Origin: Cryptobacteroides sp934698975
GTDB lineage: Bacteria; Bacteroidota; Bacteroidia; Bacteroidales; UBA932
Direction: 5' to 3'
Assembly (NCBI GenBank): GCA_934698975.1
Contig: CAKUVR010000012.1
Span: 1-64,000 of the forward strand
DNA: 64,000 bases
The translations under genes and the position numbers were made by a program. The notes below the pieces were generated by a model, which did no database searches, was not told where the DNA came from, and saw only the letters and a program-made list of their open reading frames with translations. How positions within the stretch are numbered: the first letter of the stretch is position 1; every line of letters begins with the position of its first letter. Shown piece after piece: positions 1-8,882 of this stretch.

Positions 1-43
1 CGGGCATATTCATAAATAATTTATGTATTTTTTGAAAAGATTA

Positions 44-73
44 TTGTTTTTCATAAATTAATTAATATATTTG
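44..73 (+). promoter_or_regulatory. Bacteroidota-type promoter of the flotillin operon
   Basis: TTG at 44-46, 19 bases, then TATATTTG at 66-73, matching the Bacteroidota -33/-7 pattern (TTTG and TAnnTTTG). It lies about 50 bases before the start of the NfeD-like gene, so transcription would begin near position 80. Confidence 0.7.
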
Positions 74-125
74 CAAAGAAGCGGTGCGGAAAGGACTCCG
101 GCCGCCAAACTAAAAACTAATATAT

Positions 126-716
126 ATGATTACCTGGTGGACATCACTTAGTACGGCAATGCAGGTTCTTTGGGCCGTCACACTCTCAGCATCGCTGATT
201 TTCGTCATTCAGACAGTCTTGACATTTTTGGGATTGGGAGATCACGACACTGATTTCGATCTGGACACATCAGACGGGTCTTTTGACACGGATCCTTCGA
301 TGAACCTTCTGACGTTCAGGAATCTGGTCAATTTCTGCCTTGGATTCGGATGGACTGCCGTGCTGATGCACGACAAGATCCAGTCCAACGCGCTGCTTAT
401 CATCGTCTCGGTCATCGTGGGCGTGCTTCTGGTCACGGTCGTGATGTGGATATTCAAATGGCTCAGCGGAATGCAGCAGACAGGCAACATCGACGTGCAC
501 AAGTCGGCGGTCGGATGCGAGGGAAAGGTTTACCTCACGATCCCGGGCGGGCGCAAGGGAGAAGGCAAGGTCCAGATCTCCATCAACAACGCAGTCAGGG
601 AATATGACGCTGTCACAGACGGTGAGACAATCCCGACCGGCACCGCCATCAAGGTCACGGAAGTCATCAACGACTATACCTTGCTGGTGGAGGAAATGAC
701 CCCGACAATCATCTGA
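126..716 (+). CDS. NfeD-like membrane protein (flotillin partner)
   Basis: 196-residue membrane protein. It has a hydrophobic segment near residues 11-36, an acidic stretch rich in Asp (about 38-57), two further hydrophobic segments around 65-82 and 89-110, and a C-terminal beta-rich region from about 125 that fits the OB-fold of NfeD/YuaF-type proteins. Such proteins are usually encoded next to a flotillin and act with it in membrane microdomains. That is exactly the context here: the flotillin gene starts 83 bases downstream. The family assignment rests on topology plus neighbour, not on a diagnostic motif; a DUF1449/YqiJ-like protein is the same idea under another name. Confidence 0.75.
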   Translation: MITWWTSLSTAMQVLWAVTLSASLIFVIQTVLTFLGLGDHDTDFDLDTSDGSFDTDPSMNLLTFRNLVNFCLGFGWTAVLMHDKIQSNALLIIVSVIVGVLLVTVVMWIFKWLSGMQQTGNIDVHKSAVGCEGKVYLTIPGGRKGEGKVQISINNAVREYDAVTDGETIPTGTAIKVTEVINDYTLLVEEMTPTII

Positions 717-799
717 CCGGGCGTGCCACCATTCCTCCAAACATTCTAACCTGATCAAACATATTAAAGAATATTATAAACCCATTAAACATTTTGAAT

Positions 800-2227
800 A
801 TGGAACTATCTCTGATCCTTATCATCGTCGCAGTCATATTCGTGACATTTTCGGCGATCCTCAGGCGCTACCGCCGCTGCCCTTCCGACAAGGTGATGGT
901 CATCTACGGTAAGACCGGCAAGAACAAGAGCGGTTCGATCTCTTCGGCCCGTTGCATCCACGGAGGCGCAGCCTTCATCTGGCCAGTGTTCCAGGACTAT
1001 GCGTTCCTCGACCTCAAGCCGATCTCGATTGAGTGCAACCTGACGAACGCGCTATCCAAGCAGAACATCCGTGTCGATGTGCCTTGCCGCTTCACCGTCG
1101 GCATCTCCACCGAGCCGGACAGCATGACAAACGCGGCCGAGAGACTTCTCGGACTCTCCATCGACAACATCCAGAACATCGCGACCGACATCCTGTTCGG
1201 ACAGCTCCGTCTTGTCATCGCAACGATGGACATCGAGGAGATCAACTCCGACCGTGACAAATTCCTTGTGGCTGTCAGCCAGAACGTGGAGGCAGAGCTT
1301 CGCAAGATCGGTCTCAAGCTCATCAACGTGAACGTGACCGACATCCGTGACGAGTCCGGCTACATCGAGGCTCTCGGTAAGGAGGCTGCCGCAAAGGCCA
1401 TCAACGATGCCAAGAAGAGTGTGGCCGAGCAGAACCGTTACGGTGAGATCGGTAAGGCCGAGGCCGACAGGGACAAGGACATCCGGATCGCTGAGACCCA
1501 GAGGGATACCCGCATCAAGACCGCAGCGGCCAACGCCCTTGCGGTGCAGGGAGAGAACACCTCGAAGATCGACATCGCCAATTCTGACGCACAGCGCCGT
1601 GAGAAAGAGGCCGAGGCTGCCCGCATAGCGGTGGCCGCTGAAAAAGTTCAGGCCGCAAAGGCTCTCCAGGAAGCCTACCAGAGCGAGCGTGACGCTGAGC
1701 TTGCCCGTGCCGAGAGGGAGAGGGCCACACAGCAGGCCAACATCGTCGTTCCGGCCCAGATCGACAAGGAAAAACTCATCATCGAGGCTGAGGCCGAGGC
1801 CGAGAAGGTACGCAGGATGGCGAAGGGAGAGGCCGACGCCATATTCGCAAAGATGGACGCTCAGGCACGTGGTACCCTTGAGATCCTGTCAAAGCAGGCC
1901 GAAGGTTTCAACGAGATGGTGCGTGCCGCTGCAGGGGATCCTCAGAAGGCTGTGCTTATGCTCATCGCAGACAGACTTCCAGAACTCGTCAAGACTCAGG
2001 TCGAGGCTGTCAAGGGCATAAAGATCGACAAGGTGACCGTTTGGGACGGCAATGGTGAAGGCAAGAACGGCAAGACCTCGACTGCGAATTTCATCTCCGG
2101 CCTTATGGGCTCCGTACCTCCGCTCCAGGATCTGTTCAACATGGCTGGGATGAATCTTCCTGAATATCTCAAAGGCAAGGAAGCCAAGCCTGAAGAGCAG
2201 CCTAAGGAAGAAACAGTTGAAAAATAA
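800..2227 (+). CDS. Flotillin family protein (SPFH/Band 7)
   Basis: 475 residues. It has one N-terminal membrane segment (about 3-20), then an SPFH/Band 7 domain (about 25-190) and a long Ala/Glu-rich coiled coil (about 200-370) with the repeated AEAEAEK-type sequence of flotillins, ending in a short Pro/Glu/Lys tail. Flotillins oligomerise on the inner membrane face and organise microdomains. The ATG at 800 is preferred over an in-frame TTG at 794. It is followed five bases later by a small Xre regulator, so all three genes are probably one transcript. Length and architecture are typical of the YqfA/FloT-like group. Confidence 0.9.
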   Translation: MELSLILIIVAVIFVTFSAILRRYRRCPSDKVMVIYGKTGKNKSGSISSARCIHGGAAFIWPVFQDYAFLDLKPISIECNLTNALSKQNIRVDVPCRFTVGISTEPDSMTNAAERLLGLSIDNIQNIATDILFGQLRLVIATMDIEEINSDRDKFLVAVSQNVEAELRKIGLKLINVNVTDIRDESGYIEALGKEAAAKAINDAKKSVAEQNRYGEIGKAEADRDKDIRIAETQRDTRIKTAAANALAVQGENTSKIDIANSDAQRREKEAEAARIAVAAEKVQAAKALQEAYQSERDAELARAERERATQQANIVVPAQIDKEKLIIEAEAEAEKVRRMAKGEADAIFAKMDAQARGTLEILSKQAEGFNEMVRAAAGDPQKAVLMLIADRLPELVKTQVEAVKGIKIDKVTVWDGNGEGKNGKTSTANFISGLMGSVPPLQDLFNMAGMNLPEYLKGKEAKPEEQPKEETVEK

Positions 2228-2232
2228 TCACT

Positions 2233-2478
2233 ATGCCGATAGTAGTAAATGTCGATGTGATGCTGGCCAGGAGGAAGATGACTTCCGCTGAGCTGGCTGA
2301 AAAGATCGGACTTTCAGCGGTGAACCTGTCGATTCTGAAGACAGGCAAGGCCAAGGGTGTCCGGTTCAGCACACTCGACGCGATCTGCAAGGCACTGGAC
2401 TGTCAGCCTGGAGACTTGCTTGAGTTCAGGGAAAGCTCCGAGTGGACACCCACGCTCTTGTCTGAAAACGAAAAGTGA
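2233..2478 (+). CDS. Small Xre/YozG-like HTH regulator
   Basis: 81-residue Cro/C1-type helix-turn-helix protein made of little else than the DNA-binding domain (about 10-65). The recognition region contains AEKIGLSAVNLSILKTGKAK. It begins five bases after the flotillin stop codon. It is a close paralogue of two other proteins in this window (7687-7896 and 44922-45161), and is nearly identical to the first through the HTH and the CQPGD(L/V)LE turn. YozG-like proteins often pair with a DUF2975 membrane protein; here the partner position is held by flotillin. Likely a local autoregulator (inference). Confidence 0.85.
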   Translation: MPIVVNVDVMLARRKMTSAELAEKIGLSAVNLSILKTGKAKGVRFSTLDAICKALDCQPGDLLEFRESSEWTPTLLSENEK

Positions 2479-2510
2479 AAGTTTTTCGATAAAGTAAACA
2501 GTTATCTTTC

Positions 2511-2540
2511 AAGGGACGGCTTACGGGCCGTTCCTTTTCG
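2511..2540 (+). terminator. Probable intrinsic terminator after the flotillin operon
   Basis: Ten-base stem AAGGGACGGC (2511-2520) pairs with GCCGTTCCTT (2527-2536), one G-U wobble, six-base loop, followed by a short T-rich tail. It sits 32 bases after the Xre stop codon. Confidence 0.7.
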
Positions 2541-2541
2541 T

Positions 2542-2549
2542 TATATTTG
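2542..2549 (+). promoter_or_regulatory. -7 box for the tandem esterase gene
   Basis: TATATTTG, the Bacteroidota TAnnTTTG box, directly after the preceding terminator and 85 bases before the chosen esterase start. No convincing -33 element was found. Confidence 0.5.
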
Positions 2550-2633
2550 CACAACGAACCTTGAGGTAGGAAACCACTCTGCCTTCTTATGGTTTGCAGA
2601 CATATTCATAGAATAACATCTAAAAAAGAAAAT

Positions 2634-4736
2634 ATGAAGAGGACAATTATTCTTGCGGCCGTCATGGCTGCGGTCGTCTGCGTCGGAACGGATGCGTCCG
2701 CGCAGAGAAAGGCTAAGAAAAACCAATTGGTTCTCGACGGGACGGTGGTCAATGTCAATCCGTTGGCAAGGACATCACCGGTCGAGGAAAAGCTGAAGGC
2801 CAAAAACACTCCGGGGATTGAATATGCTCCCACAAAGACCGTCTATCTCTATCCCAAGGGACAGGACGTGGATCAGGGAATTGTCGAGAACGGCGTGGCT
2901 GTGACCCAAGGGCCGCTTGTGTCCAACGGCCTGAAAGGAGCCGAAGCGGCCGGAGGCTGGGGTTTTGTTTCCAATGTGACCGACAGCGCGCGTATCGACA
3001 TATTCATGCCTGAAAAACCGAACGGGCAGATGGTCATCACTTGTCCAGGCGGCGGGTACTCTGGCATTTCCACTTGGAACGAAGGAACTTATGCAGCAAA
3101 ATGGCTGAATGACAGAGGCATAGCTTGCGCCGTACTGAAATACCGCTTGCCAAACGGACACCGTCAGGTTCCGCTTCAGGACGTGCAAAACGCTTTCCGC
3201 TACTGCCGTCACCACTCACAGGATTGGGGCATCAAGCAGATCGGAGTGATGGGATTCTCGGCTGGAGGACACCTTGCAAGCACGGCGGAGACCATGTACG
3301 TGGACTCCACGACAAGACCCGACTTCGCGGTTCTCATCTACCCTGTCATTATTATGGACGAGAACGCCACCCACAAAGGCTCTGTGGACAATCTCCTCGG
3401 CAGCGAGGCTTCCTGGACAAGCAGGGAGGACAAGCCGTTCGATGATTGGTACAACGGACTTTCTGAATATGACGGGCTGAAAAGGATGTACACCACCTAC
3501 CGTGATGTCACACCAACCACTCCCCCGACATTCATCGGTGTCAGCACCTACGACAAGACAGTCCCGGTTGTCAGTTCAGTGAAGTTCTATCAGGCTCTCG
3601 TCAGGAACAAGGTACCGGCCGAGTTCCACGTCTATCCTCAGGGTGGGCATGGCTGGGGATTCACGGACCTTAGCATCGGTCTTGACCCTAAAGTCTGCAA
3701 GGACAACCTCGGCTCATGCAGGCCGGAGTTCTCCGCGGCTTTGGAAAGATGGCTCGGACAGCAATTGGAAAGCGTGAACGGCAAGAAAGAGTTGCCGAAA
3801 GTCGCCCGGGAACAATTCAGCCGCAAACCTGACAAGATTGTCTATCTGTATCCTGAAGGTCAGAATGTTGACAAGGGCATTGAAGGGATAACACTTGGCC
3901 CCGGCGAGAGCAACGGCTGCACAAAGAAAGAGGAGCTGACAAAGGACATGAATTTGAAGTTCACCGGGGACAGCGCGAGGTTCGAGCTATATCTGGCGAA
4001 GAATCCTAACGGGAAGATGGTCATCATCTGTCCGGGTGGAGCCTATTGGTTCACGGCTTATGTGCATGAAGGTCAATACGCAGCTGAATGGCTCAACAGC
4101 CAAGGAATCAGCGCTGCCGTCCTGAAGTACCGTCTGCCGTACGGTCACTGGAACGTGCCTCTGAACGATGTGCAGAACGTGTTCCGTTACTGCCGCCATT
4201 ACGCTCCTCAGTGGGGTGTAAAGCAGATCGGTGTGATGGGATTCTCGGCCGGAGGACATCTTGCGGCGACAGCATCCACACAGTACATAGATGCCGAGAC
4301 AAGGCCTGATTTCTCCATCCTTGTCTATCCGGTCATCTCCTCCGAGCCGGGAGTCGGCCATGAGGGAAGTTTCAACAACCTTATCGGTACGGAGAAAGGC
4401 TGGTACAACAGAAAGGGCAAGGACTTCGAGACGTGGGACGATGGCAAGAGGAAGTACGAGGCCCTCAAGGAAAGATATTCATTGGACAAGCAGGTCAGCG
4501 CAGACACGCCGAAGACATTCATCATATTCAGTTCCAATGATTACGGTGTGCCGCCGGAGAACGAGGTACGCTACTTCAACGCCCTTGTGAAGAACGGGGT
4601 GCCTTGCGAGATGCACGCCTTCCCTGGCGGTGGCCACGGCTATGGTTTCAGTAACGTCAAGTACGGCAACGACGCTATTCAGGAATATAGGGACGACTTC
4701 CTCGCCTCGATGGCCCGCTTCCTCAAGGAACTTTAG
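2634..4736 (+). CDS. Secreted tandem alpha/beta-hydrolase (two BD-FAE/acetylxylan esterase-like domains)
   Basis: 700 residues with a signal peptide (about 1-24, ending ASAQ) and two homologous alpha/beta-hydrolase domains (about 65-380 and 400-700). Each keeps a full catalytic set: oxyanion motif CPGG(G/A)Y, nucleophile motif GFSAGGH (Ser209 and Ser538), Asp in YDKTVP (307) or NDYGVP (636), and His in GGHG(W/Y)GF (339 and 668). The two halves match closely around the nucleophile, so this looks like an internal duplication. Related enzymes remove acetyl or feruloyl groups from plant polysaccharide. Translation is placed at ATG 2634 because the signal peptide starts there; an upstream in-frame ATG at 2589 would add 15 non-signal-like residues. 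Confidence 0.85.
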   Translation: MKRTIILAAVMAAVVCVGTDASAQRKAKKNQLVLDGTVVNVNPLARTSPVEEKLKAKNTPGIEYAPTKTVYLYPKGQDVDQGIVENGVAVTQGPLVSNGLKGAEAAGGWGFVSNVTDSARIDIFMPEKPNGQMVITCPGGGYSGISTWNEGTYAAKWLNDRGIACAVLKYRLPNGHRQVPLQDVQNAFRYCRHHSQDWGIKQIGVMGFSAGGHLASTAETMYVDSTTRPDFAVLIYPVIIMDENATHKGSVDNLLGSEASWTSREDKPFDDWYNGLSEYDGLKRMYTTYRDVTPTTPPTFIGVSTYDKTVPVVSSVKFYQALVRNKVPAEFHVYPQGGHGWGFTDLSIGLDPKVCKDNLGSCRPEFSAALERWLGQQLESVNGKKELPKVAREQFSRKPDKIVYLYPEGQNVDKGIEGITLGPGESNGCTKKEELTKDMNLKFTGDSARFELYLAKNPNGKMVIICPGGAYWFTAYVHEGQYAAEWLNSQGISAAVLKYRLPYGHWNVPLNDVQNVFRYCRHYAPQWGVKQIGVMGFSAGGHLAATASTQYIDAETRPDFSILVYPVISSEPGVGHEGSFNNLIGTEKGWYNRKGKDFETWDDGKRKYEALKERYSLDKQVSADTPKTFIIFSSNDYGVPPENEVRYFNALVKNGVPCEMHAFPGGGHGYGFSNVKYGNDAIQEYRDDFLASMARFLKEL

Positions 4737-4766
4737 CGGTGTCCAAAGCAAAAGTACAAACAAAAT

Positions 4767-4804
4767 AGAGCCATCCTCAAATCGGGGATGGCTCTTTCTT
4801 TTTA
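4767..4804 (+). terminator. Rho-independent terminator after the tandem esterase
   Basis: Perfect ten-base stem AGAGCCATCC (4767-4776) / GGATGGCTCT (4786-4795) followed by a T-rich tract to 4804. It lies between convergent genes. Confidence 0.85.
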
Positions 4805-4839
4805 AGTCGGACGGAACGTCCAGGAATATATTCGTAAAA

Positions 4840-7665
4840 CTACTCTGCCTCGGTGGTTTCGCCTGGCATCATCACGACCTCAACGAAATTGCCGGAGTTG
4901 TAGAGCCTTGCGGCAGCCTCACGGATGGCTTCTTTGGTCATGCCATTTACAGCGGCCTCCCACTCCTTGTCGTAGTCGTAACCGCTGCGGAAGTAGCGGA
5001 GCAGGTCTGACAGCCAGTAAGAGTTGTTGATCCGGCTCTCAGGGACATTCTTCTTGAAATGCTCGATGGTCCTTGTGAACTGCTCATCGGTAGGGCCTTC
5101 CTCCGCGAGCTTCTTGAAACCATCCTGAGCGAGGGTCCTGAGCTTCTCGGCAAGGGCCGGCTTGCAGTTGAAGTAAACCTGAAGGAGATACCTTCCGTTA
5201 GGATCCTTGCGGGCATTCGCCACGGTAGAAGCACCGTAAGTGCCACCCTCGTCCTCACGGAGAGTGTCGGTGTAGATCTGGTCAAGGATGTAGCTGACAG
5301 CGTTGGCAAGAGTCTGATCCTTTACAGAGAACGGACGATAGTCGCTATAGACCTGAAGGACAGTGGTCAGCGGAGTCTCCATCTTCTGATCGAAGACATC
5401 TACGACCTTGCCTTTGACAAGCTGAGGCTGAACATCAGCCCACTTGGCGGCCTTCTTGCCCTTAGGAAGAGAACCGATGTATTTCTCAACCAATGGCTTG
5501 AGAGTATCAAGGTTGACATCACCGACAATCACCATCGTGGCGCCGGCGACATCAGCGAAGAGCTTGCGGTAGTTCTTCTCGATGGTCTGGAGGTTGGCCT
5601 TGCCAAGTTTCTCCATCGAAAGCACCTCGTTCCTTGGATCGTCATTGTAGAGAACCTTGGTGAACCTCTTCTGGAAAGCGAAGTTAGGAGTGTTCTCTAA
5701 ATTCGGGAGCACGGCCTTTATCTGGGCGGTGGCGTTGTCGTATTCCTCCTGATCGAAGCGAGGATCAGTAAACTCAAGGTAGAGAAGCTGGAAAGCGGTT
5801 TCCAGATCCTTTACGGAAGAGTTGCCTGAGATACCGTTGTAAAGGTCATCAATGAAAGGATTGACACTTACCATCTTGCCGGAAAGCATCTTGGAGAGTT
5901 CGGTTCCTTTGAATTTTGACACACCCTGCGCACTCTGGAAGACACTGAATATGCTTCCGTCGAATGAAGGCAGATCCTCTGTCGGGATAAGGCTTTCTCC
6001 GCCTGCTTTATAGAAAGAGAACAGAATCTGGTCCTTCTTGTGCTCGGTAGGAAGAACGACAACCTTGGCACCGTTGGACAGAATCCACTCTGTGGCGCCA
6101 TAGATTGTCTTGGATGTCTTCTTCACCTTGCCTCCTGCTAGTGTGGAAGGATCCATCAACGGCTCATTAGAGGTCTCCTCAACCGGGGCTTCGATCTCGG
6201 ACTTCTTCACTTCCTCAACCACCTGAAGCAGTTGCCCTGTCGTCGGAGTCGCAATCCCTTCCTTCTCAGGACCGCTGTAGATGACAACAAGGCTGTTCTG
6301 GTCAGCGAAAGCCTGAGTCAGAACCTGATTCATCACCTGAGCGTTGATCTGACCGAAGATTGCCTTGACAAGCTCCAACTTTGTCGCAGGCTCAAGGATG
6401 GCATAACTACTGAAGAAATTGTTGATCAGAGGGTTGACAAACTCGCTGTTCTTACGTGTGTCAGCCTGGTTGGCGGCCTTTTCATAGTAAGCGATTATGT
6501 TGTCCTTGGCCCTGCTCACCTCACCTTCGGTGAATCCGTATCTCTTCATTCTTTCAAGCTCGGTCACAAAAGCCTTGAATCCGCCGAGAATGTTATCCTC
6601 CTTAAGGCTGACATTTCCGTCTGCACCCTCGATGACCTCGCAGAGCTTGCCGAAACCGAAGCTGCCATAAAGGTAAGGAGCATCGGCTTTGGATGTGATG
6701 TCATTGAAACGCTCGCTCATCACAGACTGCACAACGTTCTCGATCAAGTCGTTCATCAGCCCTATGGCGGTGGCATTCAGGGACTCGTCACTCGCCTCGC
6801 TTTCCCAGACCATCTCCACTGACGGAGACGTGGTCTCAGGGTCCGTTATCACGGCCACACGCGGCTCGGTGAACTCCTTGAACTGGATCTTCTCCTTGGC
6901 TTTAGGATTCAAGGCGGCAGGAATATCTGCGAATATCGACTTGATCTTTCCTTCGACAGCATCCACGTCGATGTCGCCCACAACTATGACCGCCTGCATA
7001 TCAGGACGATACCACGTCTGATAGAAGTTCACAAGGCTCTCCGGCTTGAATGTCTCAAGGTTCTCCTTGCTTCCGATCAATGTGCAGGTGGCGTACTTAG
7101 TGTCACCATAGAGGTAAGGAAGGGACTTCTCGAAAGTCCTCCAGCCTGCGTTTCTACGGGAACGTCTCTCCTCGATTATCACAGGACGCTCCTTGTCGAT
7201 CTCGGCTGGATCGTTCGTCACGAAATGCGAATAGTCGTGCAGGATCAGAAGGCAGGTGTCCACAACCGATTCCCTTACCAAAGGAATATTGTTGAGCATA
7301 TAGGTGGTTTGATCGATGCCGGTGGCGGCGTTGACATTGCCGCCGAAAGAAGCACCGATGCTCTGAAGCCAGTTAAGGATGCCCTTCTCCGGGAAGTTCT
7401 TCGTGCCGTTAAAGCACATATGCTCAAGGAAATGCGCGAGACCGTCCTGATCAGGGGTCTCCTGAATGGCTCCGACATTAGTGGCGAGATAGAACTCAGC
7501 CCTGCCCGCCGGCTTGTCATTGTGTCTGATGTAATAGGTCAGACCGTTCTCCAGCTTGCCGATCTTGACCGCAGGGTCATTCGGAAGCTGCTGCATCTGC
7601 GCCTGCGCGAGGAACGCCGAAGCGGACAGCACAAACGCCGAAACGAAAATCAAAAATCTTTTCAT
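4840..7665 (-). CDS. Secreted M16 family zinc metallopeptidase (pitrilysin-like)
   Basis: 941 residues with a signal peptide (about 1-23, ending LAQAQ). The N-terminal M16 domain carries the inverted zinc motif HFLEH (His78, Glu81, His82), with the distal Glu in the VIIEERR segment. A second M16-like half (about 510-930) lacks HxxEH, which is normal for single-chain, two-domain M16 peptidases where the second half is structural. The size fits this secreted Bacteroidota form. The start codon lies 21 bases after the stop of a small Xre regulator (7687-7896) on the same strand, so the two are probably co-transcribed. Confidence 0.92.
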   Translation of the reverse strand: MKRFLIFVSAFVLSASAFLAQAQMQQLPNDPAVKIGKLENGLTYYIRHNDKPAGRAEFYLATNVGAIQETPDQDGLAHFLEHMCFNGTKNFPEKGILNWLQSIGASFGGNVNAATGIDQTTYMLNNIPLVRESVVDTCLLILHDYSHFVTNDPAEIDKERPVIIEERRSRRNAGWRTFEKSLPYLYGDTKYATCTLIGSKENLETFKPESLVNFYQTWYRPDMQAVIVVGDIDVDAVEGKIKSIFADIPAALNPKAKEKIQFKEFTEPRVAVITDPETTSPSVEMVWESEASDESLNATAIGLMNDLIENVVQSVMSERFNDITSKADAPYLYGSFGFGKLCEVIEGADGNVSLKEDNILGGFKAFVTELERMKRYGFTEGEVSRAKDNIIAYYEKAANQADTRKNSEFVNPLINNFFSSYAILEPATKLELVKAIFGQINAQVMNQVLTQAFADQNSLVVIYSGPEKEGIATPTTGQLLQVVEEVKKSEIEAPVEETSNEPLMDPSTLAGGKVKKTSKTIYGATEWILSNGAKVVVLPTEHKKDQILFSFYKAGGESLIPTEDLPSFDGSIFSVFQSAQGVSKFKGTELSKMLSGKMVSVNPFIDDLYNGISGNSSVKDLETAFQLLYLEFTDPRFDQEEYDNATAQIKAVLPNLENTPNFAFQKRFTKVLYNDDPRNEVLSMEKLGKANLQTIEKNYRKLFADVAGATMVIVGDVNLDTLKPLVEKYIGSLPKGKKAAKWADVQPQLVKGKVVDVFDQKMETPLTTVLQVYSDYRPFSVKDQTLANAVSYILDQIYTDTLREDEGGTYGASTVANARKDPNGRYLLQVYFNCKPALAEKLRTLAQDGFKKLAEEGPTDEQFTRTIEHFKKNVPESRINNSYWLSDLLRYFRSGYDYDKEWEAAVNGMTKEAIREAAARLYNSGNFVEVVMMPGETTEAE

Positions 7666-7686
7666 ACTAATCTATCTTTAGGATTA

Positions 7687-7896
7687 TTATTGTTCATCAA
7701 TATATTCAAGAACATCCCCGGGCTGGCACTCCAACGCCCTGCAGACAGCCTCCAAAGTGGAGAATCTGACAGCCTTGGCCTTCCCCGTCTTCAGAATGGA
7801 AAGGTTGGCCGGGGTTATTCCTATCTTCTCGGCAAGAGCGGCTGAAGACATCTTCCTCTTCGCCAGCATCACATCAACATTGACTATTATAGGCAT
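7687..7896 (-). CDS. Small Xre/YozG-like HTH regulator upstream of the M16 protease
   Basis: 69-residue Cro/C1-type HTH protein starting MPIIVNVDVMLAKRKM, almost the same sequence as the regulator at 2233-2478. The ATG at 7896 is chosen because that paralogue begins at the same residue; an in-frame ATG at 7905 would add three residues. It precedes the M16 peptidase gene by 21 bases. An AT-rich near-palindrome lies upstream at 7965-7982 and is a candidate operator for autoregulation. Confidence 0.85.
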   Translation of the reverse strand: MPIIVNVDVMLAKRKMSSAALAEKIGITPANLSILKTGKAKAVRFSTLEAVCRALECQPGDVLEYIDEQ

Positions 7897-7964
7897 ATAT
7901 TTCAATTTTCAACATAGCAAACATACGTCAAAATATTCGTTATTCCAAACATAATTCTCGATTT

Positions 7965-7982
7965 TCGATAAATATTTATTGA
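7965..7982. promoter_or_regulatory. Candidate operator of the Xre regulator
   Basis: TCGATAAATATTTATTGA is an 18-base inverted repeat with one mismatched pair, located between the divergent Xre (minus) and LysR (plus) genes. Closely similar sequence (TCAATAAATATTGA) occurs upstream of the third YozG-like gene pair at 45.7 kb, which suggests a shared binding site. Binding itself is inference. Confidence 0.45.
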
Positions 7983-8019
7983 ATATATCAGCACTGGTGG
8001 AAGTTGTGGCAAAAAAAGT

Positions 8020-8027
8020 TATATTTG
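8020..8027 (+). promoter_or_regulatory. -7 box for the LysR regulator
   Basis: TATATTTG, 20 bases before the LysR start codon. The -33 element is unclear. Confidence 0.5.
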
Positions 8028-8047
8028 CATCATTATAAGCGATTCTT

Positions 8048-8878
8048 ATGTTCGAGGATTTCAAACTGAAGGTCTTTATGGCCGTGGCCGAGAACGGCAG
8101 CTTCACCATCGCGGCGAAGGCGCTTGGCATAACCCAACCTGCCGTAAGCCAGAACATCGCCGAGTTGGAAAGGAATATGGGAGCGGAGCTTTTCACCAGA
8201 GGCAGAGGCGCGGTGACCCTGACGACCGCCGGAATCACTTTCAAGGAATATGCAGAAAAGATCCTGTACTGGTACTCCGCGGCGGGGCAACTGTTCGGTC
8301 CATCGGGCAAGATCACAGCAAACAAGCCAATCAGAATCACTGCCGACGGATTCATCGCCAGTCATATTCTGCCCGATGCACTTGCCAGACTCTTGACTTT
8401 CAATCCTTCCTTAGCATTCTCGATTCACAGCGAACCGTCAGGCAACGGTTCAGACATAAGTATTTACGCCCAAAGGCACGTTAATGAGCCGTCATTCGAG
8501 GACATCGGCACATTCTTGTTCAGCGTGACGGCGTCAGCTGTCAGCTCCAACCCTGCATATTCAAAAATCACAGACCTGAAAGGCCTTCCGCAGAGCGCCA
8601 GACTTGCGGTGACGGAGACATATTCAGAGATTCTGCCGCTGGATTTGAAGGCGTGCGTGGCAGTCGTGTCGGATTCTGCCGAGACCATCGGGAAACTGGT
8701 GATGGACTTCCCTGACTTCATCGGCATCCTCCCCTTCCCAGCCGCACCTCAAACCCTCCTCACGCTGCCCGTCTCATTGCCAGACCTGACCCTTGACGTG
8801 CATCTTGAAGCCTCGGGGGCCACAAATCGAATCGCCGCCGCCCTCCGCCGCATCCTTTGCGACCAATATCCGGTTTAG
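8048..8878 (+). CDS. LysR family transcriptional regulator
   Basis: 276 residues with the N-terminal winged HTH of LysR regulators (about 1-60; ALGITQPAVSQNIAELE is the recognition helix region), then a shortish effector-binding domain (about 88-276). It is transcribed divergently from the small Xre regulator and convergently with the pRiA4b-like gene, whose stop codon lies four bases away. There is no adjacent metabolic operon to suggest the ligand. The effector domain is weakly conserved, so the target is unknown. Confidence 0.9.
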   Translation: MFEDFKLKVFMAVAENGSFTIAAKALGITQPAVSQNIAELERNMGAELFTRGRGAVTLTTAGITFKEYAEKILYWYSAAGQLFGPSGKITANKPIRITADGFIASHILPDALARLLTFNPSLAFSIHSEPSGNGSDISIYAQRHVNEPSFEDIGTFLFSVTASAVSSNPAYSKITDLKGLPQSARLAVTETYSEILPLDLKACVAVVSDSAETIGKLVMDFPDFIGILPFPAAPQTLLTLPVSLPDLTLDVHLEASGATNRIAAALRRILCDQYPV

Positions 8879-8882
8879 GGAA

